From Sutterella sp. (GTDB lineage: Bacteria; Pseudomonadota; Gammaproteobacteria; Burkholderiales; Burkholderiaceae_F): a stretch of 64,000 nt of DNA. Below, one piece after another: positions 57,880 to 64,000 of this stretch. Both the position numbers and the translations under genes were made by a program. The stretch's first letter is position 1. Every line of letters begins with the position of its first letter. The DNA lies in NCBI GenBank assembly GCA_019418605.1, contig DYBN01000009.1:1-64000 (forward strand), given 5' to 3'. The notes below the pieces were generated by a model, which saw only the letters and a program-made list of their open reading frames with translations, was not told the DNA's origin and ran no database searches.

Positions 57880-59046
57880 TTAGCTTGAAGCCCTGATTTT
57901 CCGATTTGAAATTACCGTCAAGAGACGTTTTTTCAACATCACGTACAAAATGGGAAGGGTGACGCCGGCCGCAGCGTAAAAGAAATGCGTCTGCCAGATG
58001 CCTTTCGGACAGTAGTAGTACCAGATGTTGTGCGTGAATTCGTGGAAATTGAAATTGATGGGAAGCCACAATGTCACGATCGCGCAAGCGGCCTTGACAA
58101 GGACCATGGCAAGGAGGTGGTGCGTCATAATCTCAAAGGTATGCGCGCCCACCAATGCAACGGCTTTGCTTTTCTCTGCGATCGGCGTCAATACCGCGCA
58201 CACGCGCAGCCAAAAGAAGATGCCGAGGAATTCCAGGCAAAATGGAAGCAGAACGCCGCCGCGAAAGCCTCTCATCCATGCAATGTCGTTGCCGACAGGA
58301 CCGCGATAGTAAAGAAGCAGCAGGTACTGCAGCGACATGACGACGAAAAGGAAAATCCACGTATTGACGGAATCAAACATGCGATACTTGCGATAGAGCA
58401 TGCCGAGCCCGAACATGGGCAGCAAAAACATGCTTCTCGCAAGCAGCAAGTACCATCCGGTATTGTAGCCGTGGCGGGAAAGACTAACCGAAAGTGCGCC
58501 GAGCCCCAAATAAATCAGGAAGATGACCCAGGTTCTGTGGTTTTTAAGGAATGCCAGCAGTTTGTGAAGAATGTTGTTGAAAATTTCAACAACAAACAAC
58601 GGGACCACAAACCATGTGCCGAGGTTGTACATGAATTGGTGCCCGTGCTGCAACGGCTCGATGATGAGGGAATTAAAGCTCAGATCCGCCCCAATTGCCA
58701 TGCCAAAGGGCTTTAGAGCAGCAACGAGAATTCCGTAGAAGAGATTGCAGAGATAAAACGGAACGATGAGCCGCAAAACCTTGCGCTTGAGATAGTCGAA
58801 CTGCTTGTCGGCGTTGACGACCTTGTAAAAATATCCCGAACCGAAGGCAAATATTCCAAGGTGAAAGGCGTACGGCGTGAACCAGTCAAAGAGAATGTTG
58901 ACGCCGCCATTGCCGGCATGGCCCGCCACCACAAAGACGATGGCAATGGCGTAAAGGAGCCGGAACTGAAAGTCTATTGAGCCAGAAGGGCTCGAGGAAG
59001 AATATTGCTTATTGGGGGGGGGCAAAGTTTTACGTGAGAATATCAT
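57880..59046 (-). CDS. acyltransferase family 3 membrane protein with poly-C tract (388 aa)
   Basis: This integral-membrane acyltransferase-3 protein has about ten hydrophobic segments. It starts with LLYAIAIVFVVAGHAGNGG, which contains the catalytic His near residue 37, and has KRKVLRLIVPFYLCNLFYG after it. Such enzymes O-acetylate or otherwise acylate surface sugars. Codons 9-11 (PPP) are nine consecutive C residues (59014-59022), so slippage would shift the frame. The ATG is taken at 59046; TTG 59055 is the alternative. GC content is lower than in the flanking genes. It lies inside the segment flanked by dif-like sites. Confidence 0.85.
   Translation of the reverse strand: MIFSRKTLPPPNKQYSSSSPSGSIDFQFRLLYAIAIVFVVAGHAGNGGVNILFDWFTPYAFHLGIFAFGSGYFYKVVNADKQFDYLKRKVLRLIVPFYLCNLFYGILVAALKPFGMAIGADLSFNSLIIEPLQHGHQFMYNLGTWFVVPLFVVEIFNNILHKLLAFLKNHRTWVIFLIYLGLGALSVSLSRHGYNTGWYLLLARSMFLLPMFGLGMLYRKYRMFDSVNTWIFLFVVMSLQYLLLLYYRGPVGNDIAWMRGFRGGVLLPFCLEFLGIFFWLRVCAVLTPIAEKSKAVALVGAHTFEIMTHHLLAMVLVKAACAIVTLWLPINFNFHEFTHNIWYYYCPKGIWQTHFFYAAAGVTLPILYVMLKKRLLTVISNRKIRASS
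59014..59022 (-). repeat. homopolymer tract C9 in the acyltransferase coding region
   Basis: Nine consecutive G residues on the plus strand (C on the coding strand) fall near codon 10 of the acyltransferase gene. Tracts of this kind in surface-modification genes are typical sites of slipped-strand phase variation. Confidence 0.75.
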
Positions 59047-59128
59047 CTTTTTCAATATTTACAGGAGGTTGCCAAGTTCTCGGAACAGCCCTCAGGCAAG
59101 CGCCGCAGGCAGAAATCCTAGCACAGTT

Positions 59129-60397
59129 TCAGCACGACCACATTGCAGCGAACGGAACCGCATAACAGCCGTTTCCAAAGGACAGTACGCTGGGTCCCGA
59201 ATACAAAACAATTCCCTTGAAGGAAATTCCTTTTTGATCCATGCGGTCTTTAAACCAGTGAAGATGTTTGAAATCTTCTGCATGAATTGTCTGGCTTGAC
59301 TTTACTTCAATGCCGAGAAGCTCTTTGTTTTCATTTTCGAGAAGAAAATCAATTGATCTTCCTCTTATTTTGAAATGAAAAATTTTCCAAAGCGGATGCA
59401 AATCGATTTCAGCCGACAGCTGGCTGCAGCACCATGTTTTAACAAGACTTTCCAAATAATCGACGCCTTCGCGGGAATAGTCGAGCAACACGCAATCAGC
59501 ATTCGTTTTGTTTAAAATATGGGCCATCAAGCCGGAGTCTTCCATAAAAAGCTTCGACCGCTTTGTTGTTCGATCGAAGTCCTCGTCCAACCAAGCGGGG
59601 ATTTCGTCGATTAGAAACATGGATTTCAGCACATTGACATATTTAAGGAGCGTTTGCCAATTTTTTTCCAATTGTTTTGCCATTTGCGACGCATTGTGCG
59701 GCTTGCTTGAATTTTCCGCCAAATAGGAAAGCAATGTGCTGAGCAGCTCCTTACGGCGAATCGACCACTGATTTTTCATGTCAGCGACAATTTGGTGATC
59801 GACATAGTCTGTGAGCCATGCGCTGCGCGCTTCTTTAGACGATTCAAAAATAAACTTCGGGAATCCTCCTTTGATTGCCTCCGTGACAGTATACTTTTTG
59901 TTAGCGGTGTCTTTGTCTATGTTAAACGCAAAGTTCCCCTGAAAAATCCTTTCGAGAAAATGGGGTTTTGCTCCAAGCCGTTCGGCGGTCGTTAATGTTC
60001 TTAACCGCACAAAATCACCAGCAGCGTCTGCGTCGTTCAAAGCAGGAGAAAGTTTTCGCAAGTCGCATGAGCTGATCAAAAGGAATTGACCTAATTGAGA
60101 GCCGCCGTCAGGCGCACGCCTAATTTCGGCAAGGAAAGAAGGTGCTTTTTGGACTTCATCAACCACCAAACATTTGTCTTTGTTTGACTCAATCAGAAAT
60201 GCCGGATCCTGCAGCGCCGATGCAAGCGTGCATTCTTCTTCAAGGGACAGCACGGCTGCATTGGCAATGCCGGCTTTTTTGACAAGCGTGGTCTTCCCGC
60301 ATTGCCGGGGACCAATAAGGACGGCAATGCGCTTATTTGCCAGTTCGTTTTTGAGCTTTCGCAATGCCCAACGCTCAATCAGGAAATTTTCACTCAT
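59129..60397 (-). CDS. AAA_14/DUF4143 ATPase (422 aa)
   Basis: The N-terminal AAA module has Walker A IGPRQCGKTT (residues 28-36) and Walker B CLVVDEVQKAP (76-86). Sensor-like ISSCDLRKL follows, then a winged-helix linker. The C-terminal DUF4143 half (RGRSIDFLLENENKELLGIEVKSS) has the layout of a PDDEXK-like domain, with Asp, Glu and Lys residues. The biological role of this family is unclear. The ATG at 60397 fits the domain start. GC is low. It is encoded with the acyltransferase in the segment bounded by dif-like sites. Confidence 0.85.
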   Translation of the reverse strand: MSENFLIERWALRKLKNELANKRIAVLIGPRQCGKTTLVKKAGIANAAVLSLEEECTLASALQDPAFLIESNKDKCLVVDEVQKAPSFLAEIRRAPDGGSQLGQFLLISSCDLRKLSPALNDADAAGDFVRLRTLTTAERLGAKPHFLERIFQGNFAFNIDKDTANKKYTVTEAIKGGFPKFIFESSKEARSAWLTDYVDHQIVADMKNQWSIRRKELLSTLLSYLAENSSKPHNASQMAKQLEKNWQTLLKYVNVLKSMFLIDEIPAWLDEDFDRTTKRSKLFMEDSGLMAHILNKTNADCVLLDYSREGVDYLESLVKTWCCSQLSAEIDLHPLWKIFHFKIRGRSIDFLLENENKELLGIEVKSSQTIHAEDFKHLHWFKDRMDQKGISFKGIVLYSGPSVLSFGNGCYAVPFAAMWSC

Positions 60398-60852
60398 GGC
60401 GCGCCGATGTCTGCAGGATCGGGAAAAAAGGGGAGGAGTCGATTGGCCGTTGCGCGTGGTCGGGAATTTCGGCTGTTGAGCGGCGGGCTCAAGCATCCTG
60501 AAGGCATGCCTGCCTCCGGAGACGCCGCACAAGGAGTGCGCGACGCCGCGCCGGCCAAGTCGCTCGAGCCGAAAGCGGAAAATTTCTACAACAGACCTTG
60601 GCAAAACTCTATAGCAGCCACTGTCGAATTTCTACAGCAGGCGACGGCAAGCCGCTTGGGATTCGGCATGCGGCCTTAACGCCGGCCGCAAGCAACGCCA
60701 AATCGAACCGATGCAGGCAAAGACCGCCAAGACAGCGTGCGCTCGGCGCGGCAGCGTGCCTTGCGGCAGCCGACCAGGACAGCGTCGGCAGAGATTGCGA
60801 ACCAGGCGCGCGCCGTTTGGCACGGCGACAGCGAGATGCGAGAAATCGACCG

Positions 60853-60929
60853 AAAACGCAAATTTTCAGGCTCTATTCAACATAACTGCTATTATGTTGA
60901 GTAATCTAAAGCCCTGAAAATGCGGTTTT
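60853..60929. repeat. 77-bp imperfect palindrome containing the dif-like site
   Basis: AAAACGCAAATTTTCAGG at the left pairs, with small gaps, with CCTGAAAATGCGGTTTT at the right. The inner CAACATAA/TTATGTTG arms belong to the dif-like site, whose core sits at the centre. Confidence 0.6.
60875..60902 (+). repeat. dif-like Xer recombination site, right copy
   Basis: The 28-mer has arms ATTCAACATAA and TTATGTTGAGT around core CTGCTA. The XerD-type arm matches E. coli dif at 9 of 11 positions, and the XerC-type arm shares the CATAA end. Over 29 bases it is the reverse complement of the left copy with two mismatches, so the pair is inverted. Confidence 0.62.
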
Positions 60930-61073
60930 TCCAGCGTTTTCGGCCGTTTGTCTGCGCCTGGCCCTCCAACCAAGGCAATGCCTGGCACTGACGGTGCCGT
61001 TGCCGCAGCCTCTTGCGGCGGGACAACTACAATGGCCAGCAACGCTTCCACCAACCCAGACCGGTCCATCAGC

Positions 61074-61685
61074 ATGGCAGCAGCACAACCGACTCCGATC
61101 AACGTCATCTTGTTCGAGGGCTTTGAGCCGCTCGACGTTTTCGGCCCCGTCGAAGTTTTGGGAGACCTCGAAGACTGTGCCCTCAGGTACTACTCGGCCG
61201 AAGGCGGCCTTTCAGGCTGCCGGCAGAACGCACGCGTCATGACGCAGCCCTTTGCGGCAATCGACGCGGGCGGCATTCTCCTTGTGCCTGGCGGCATGGG
61301 CACTCGGGCTCTTGTATCTGATACGGCCTGGCTCGAAGAACTTTCCCGCCTTGCCGATCTGGCCTCCTGGGTTTTGTCCGTCTGCACGGGATCGGCCCTG
61401 CTTGCCGCCGCAGGAAGCCTTGAGCATCGAGCCGCGACAAGCAACAAGCGCTCGTGGAGCTGGGCCACGCAATTTGGCCGGCAAGTGCACTGGAAGCCTT
61501 GCGCGCGCTGGGTGCGAGACGGAAAGTTCTACACGGCCTCAGGCGTTGCCGCAGGCACCGATATGGCGCTTGCCTTCGTGCGGGACGTTTATGGCGCACA
61601 AAAAGCGCAGGCCATCGCGCGGCGCATGGAGTATGTCCCCAATCTTGAGGCCGACAACGATCCTTTTGCCGCGTGCGCGGGCTAA
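61074..61685 (+). CDS. DJ-1/PfpI-family protein (203 aa)
   Basis: The glutamine-amidotransferase-like fold begins INVILFEGFEPLDVFGPVEVL and has the nucleophile elbow SVCTGSALLAAAG with Cys. GILLVPGGMGTR is the oxyanion block. Such proteins include isonitrile hydratases and transcriptional-regulator fragments; no AraC domain follows here. The start is uncertain: ATG 61074 is near the domain, and ATG 61032 and TTG/GTG codons upstream are in frame. It is convergent with alr. Confidence 0.82.
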   Translation: MAAAQPTPINVILFEGFEPLDVFGPVEVLGDLEDCALRYYSAEGGLSGCRQNARVMTQPFAAIDAGGILLVPGGMGTRALVSDTAWLEELSRLADLASWVLSVCTGSALLAAAGSLEHRAATSNKRSWSWATQFGRQVHWKPCARWVRDGKFYTASGVAAGTDMALAFVRDVYGAQKAQAIARRMEYVPNLEADNDPFAACAG

Positions 61686-61857
61686 AGCCACCGTCTCTGC
61701 CCTGTGCAATCGCGCTCGCTTTTGTCCCCTGCTTTCTTTTCAGCGCGAGCAACCACCGGGAAAGTATTTTCGAAAAGAACTTTTCCGATAATCCTATTGT
61801 TGGCTGCGGGGGTTTGATGCGCCCTTCTTGCGGTTTTCTTTTGCCGTTTGGCCTGTT

Positions 61858-62946
61858 TTAACAAGCAACGCGCGGCACGCGCTTGGCAACCGACGTGAGA
61901 AGTTCGTAGCCGATCGTGCCGCAAAGCGAGGCCAGGGAATTGACGCAGACGTGCTCGCCCCAAAGCTCGACGTCGCTGCCGACGTGTGCCTCGGGGATGT
62001 CGGTGATGTCAATCGTGATCATGTCCATGGAAACCGCACCCGCAATCGCCGCCCGAGCGCCCTCCACCCAAACGGGAGCGCCGTCGGGCATGCACCGGGG
62101 ATAGCCGTCGGCGTAGCCGCAGGCAACAACGCCGATGCGCGAGGGCCGCTCGGCCTTCCAGCGGCTGCCGTAGCCCACGAATTCGCCGGGAGCAACGTCG
62201 CGCACGGCGATGATGCTCGAAGCAAGCGTCATCACGGGGCAAAGAGAGAGCTTTTCTTCAGGCACCGCTGCATCGGGGCTCACGCCGTAGAGCACGATGC
62301 CGGCGCGCACGGCGGCGCCTCCCACCTTCTTTTGCATGAGCGTTGCCGCGGAGTTGGCCATGCAAAGCTCGGCAGTGCCGGCAAGGCCCGCCATGCGGCG
62401 CAGCTGCTCGTTGACCGTGGCGTACCCCGCCCCTTCGGCAGGCCTCTCGGCATTGGCAAAGTGCGTGACGATGTCGACCACGCAAACGCCCGGAATGCTC
62501 TCGAGCTCGGCCTTGACGACGGCAGCCTCCTGCGGCAAAAAGCCAAGACGGTTCATGCCGGAATTGACCTTGATGTGCGCCTTGATCGAGGCCTTGCCGT
62601 GGATGCGTGCGGCATTTTTGAGGGCCTCGATCTGCCAGCGCGAGTGCACGAGAGTCTCGGCTCCCAGGCGGATCATTTCGGCAATTTCCGCCACGTCGAA
62701 GAACCCCTCGATCAGAAGAATGCGCTTGCTCCAGCCGGCGGCGCGCGCCCTTGCCGCCTCCTGCAGCTCCAGCAGCGCCAACCCATCGGCCTCTTCAAAC
62801 CCCTTGACGGCGTTTTCAAGTCCGTGACCGTAGGCATCGGCCTTGACAACCGCCCAGACGGTGCGCCCGTGCGCCGCGCTTCTGACCCGGGCAAGGTTCT
62901 CGCGCATGGCCTCAATATTGATTCGCGCTGCGATCGGTCTGCTCAT
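61858..62946 (-). CDS. alr: alanine racemase (362 aa)
   Basis: This PLP enzyme makes D-alanine for peptidoglycan. The PLP Lys is in WAVVKADAYGHG (Lys35). HIKVNSGMNRLGF, the catalytic-Tyr block FVGYGSRWKAERP and SMDMITIDITD near the C-terminus are family motifs. Length is normal. It is monocistronic and convergent with the DJ-1 gene. Confidence 0.95.
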   Translation of the reverse strand: MSRPIAARINIEAMRENLARVRSAAHGRTVWAVVKADAYGHGLENAVKGFEEADGLALLELQEAARARAAGWSKRILLIEGFFDVAEIAEMIRLGAETLVHSRWQIEALKNAARIHGKASIKAHIKVNSGMNRLGFLPQEAAVVKAELESIPGVCVVDIVTHFANAERPAEGAGYATVNEQLRRMAGLAGTAELCMANSAATLMQKKVGGAAVRAGIVLYGVSPDAAVPEEKLSLCPVMTLASSIIAVRDVAPGEFVGYGSRWKAERPSRIGVVACGYADGYPRCMPDGAPVWVEGARAAIAGAVSMDMITIDITDIPEAHVGSDVELWGEHVCVNSLASLCGTIGYELLTSVAKRVPRVAC

Positions 62947-63177
62947 GTTCTCCTTCTCTTTTGCGTTAAGTCACGTGAATTCCGGGAGGCTTCTTATTTG
63001 TACCCCGATCCGTCCATGACGACCTGAATGGTAGTCTTTGCACAGGCGTTTGGCTACCCGGCTTGAGAAGACTTGAAGCTCCCTCTACGCCCGGGCGGAC
63101 GACGTCAGCCCTTCCCGGCCCAAAAGGCGCGCGCGCCTACAATGACTGCCGGTTTGTATTGAAGGCAGAGACCCATC

Positions 63178-64000
63178 ATGCGATTTCAATCTCCCGAGGC
63201 CATCCAGATTCGCGGCGCGAGCGTACACAATCTCAAAAACATCAGCGTCGATATTCCGCTGGGCAAACTCGTGGGCATTGCCGGCGTCTCGGGCTCCGGG
63301 AAGTCCTCTTTGGCGCTTGGCGTACTCTACGCCGAAGGATCAAGGAGATACCTTGAGGCGCTCTCAACCTTTACGCGCAGACGTCTTTCGCAAGCAGGCA
63401 AGGCGGCCGTCGACGAAGCGCTGCACGTGCCCGCGGCCATCGCGCTGCACCAGCGCCCGGGGGTGCCGAGCGTGCGCAGCACGTTCGGGACGTCGACCGA
63501 ACTGCTCAACCATCTGCGCCTGATGTTTTCGCGCCTTGCCTCCCACCCCTGCCCCAACGGGCACCTGCACCCGCCGACAATGGCGGTCGCAGCCGACCAG
63601 CCTCTTACCTGTCCCGTGTGCGGAGCCGTCTTTGCGCCTCCCGGGGCGGAATCCTTTGCCTTTAACAGCGACGGAGCCTGTCCGCGCTGCCTTGGGACCG
63701 GAATCGTGCGCGAGCTCAACAACGAGGCGATGGTTCCGAACGTGGAGCTCACGCTCGACGAAGGCGCCGTCGAGCCCTGGCGCATGACGGGCATCCGCTG
63801 GATGACGCTTGTGGCCGCAGAAATGGGCGTGAGGACCAACGTCCCCTTCAAGGACCTCACGAAAAAGGAAAAGGACATCGTCTTCAACGGCCCGGCCGAG
63901 AAGCGGGTCATCTACATCCCGTCCAAAAACGGCAAGCTCTTTGAGCTCAACGCCACCTACCGCAACGCCCGGATGGCCGTGCAGGAGGCCATGAAGAAGG
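63178..64000 (+). CDS. UvrA-like ABC ATPase, UvrA2 type, 5' part (cut by window end)
   Basis: The first 274 codons are present. Walker A is [19 protein letters not shown], followed by [15 protein letters not shown]. After [17 protein letters not shown] the sequence runs within about 25 residues to CPVCGAVF and [14 protein letters not shown]. The roughly 115-residue UvrB-binding domain of canonical UvrA is therefore missing, as in UvrA2 proteins. The ABC signature and second ATPase lie beyond the window. Its role may be DNA-damage or drug tolerance rather than classic excision repair. Confidence 0.85.
   Translation, partial: MRFQSPEAIQIRGASVHNLKNISVDIPLGKLVGIAGVSGSGKSSLALGVLYAEGSRRYLEALSTFTRRRLSQAGKAAVDEALHVPAAIALHQRPGVPSVRSTFGTSTELLNHLRLMFSRLASHPCPNGHLHPPTMAVAADQPLTCPVCGAVFAPPGAESFAFNSDGACPRCLGTGIVRELNNEAMVPNVELTLDEGAVEPWRMTGIRWMTLVAAEMGVRTNVPFKDLTKKEKDIVFNGPAEKRVIYIPSKNGKLFELNATYRNARMAVQEAMKK

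Larger units (their letters stand above)
60398..61031. other. gene-free region between the ATPase and DJ-1 genes
   Basis: No coding sequence is supported. It contains two copies of AATTTCTACARCAG (60581-60594, 60627-60640) with a weaker third between them, the right dif-like site (60875-60902), and long inverted-repeat arms around that site (60853-60872 with 60910-60929). Confidence 0.5.

Overview
The window looks like the chromosome of an anaerobic or microaerophilic Gram-negative betaproteobacterium, most like Burkholderiales/Sutterellaceae (Sutterella or Parasutterella-like). The reasons are a high-GC coding style, a betaproteobacterial trimeric porin, the order TPR protein - PpiA - PpiB - LpxH divergent from cysS, many Tat-exported redox proteins, a pentaheme NrfA-like cytochrome, and small IS remnants. 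This placement rests on gene content read by eye; no database search was run.

Layout. 0.1-8.2 kb: a small ORF, tRNA-Ser(GGA), an aldehyde dehydrogenase, a VOC-family protein, an exported rhodanese, and a divergent locus in which a LysR regulator faces a three-gene operon of Tat-exported DUF362 / flavodoxin-like / DUF362 proteins. 8.2-13.6 kb: an accessory patch with two small ORFs (one AT-hook-like), a divergent NrfA-like pentaheme cytochrome, a guanidinium exporter (Gdx/SugE) under a clear guanidine-II riboswitch, an IS1634-like transposase and a broken transposase-like fragment. 13.6-18.2 kb: Tat-exported aldo/keto reductase, SDR, LysR and an exported alpha/beta hydrolase. 18.2-20.7 kb: a full-length transposase-like ORF that seems to have lost its DDE residues, lying between the intact prolyl-tRNA deacylase gene and a decayed copy of that gene's 3' end.

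21-44 kb is mostly housekeeping: queC, a coiled-coil protein, rlhA, an ankyrin lipoprotein, tatD, a long-chain acyl-CoA ligase, lpxH, two cyclophilins, a TPR protein, cysS, an AlkA-type glycosylase, accA with a long Ala/Lys tail, tilS, rnhB, a porin, a fused ispDF, a phosphopantetheinyl transferase and a dCMP deaminase. A HipB/HipA-like pair follows, in which HipA has lost its catalytic residues. Then come an AT-rich orphan region, thiC with its TPP riboswitch, an M20 amidohydrolase and two lipoproteins.

50.7-61 kb is the most interesting part. A complete Wadjet (jetABCD) plasmid-defence operon is followed at once by a 3.1-kb low-GC module: an acyltransferase-3 gene with an in-frame tract of nine C residues (a candidate phase-variation switch) and an AAA/DUF4143 ATPase. 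The module is bounded by two 28-bp sites that resemble XerC/XerD dif sites, share the core CTGCTA and lie in inverted orientation. This layout recalls the pdif modules described on Acinetobacter plasmids. The window ends with a DJ-1/PfpI protein, alanine racemase, and the 5' part of a UvrA paralogue that appears to lack the UvrB-binding domain.
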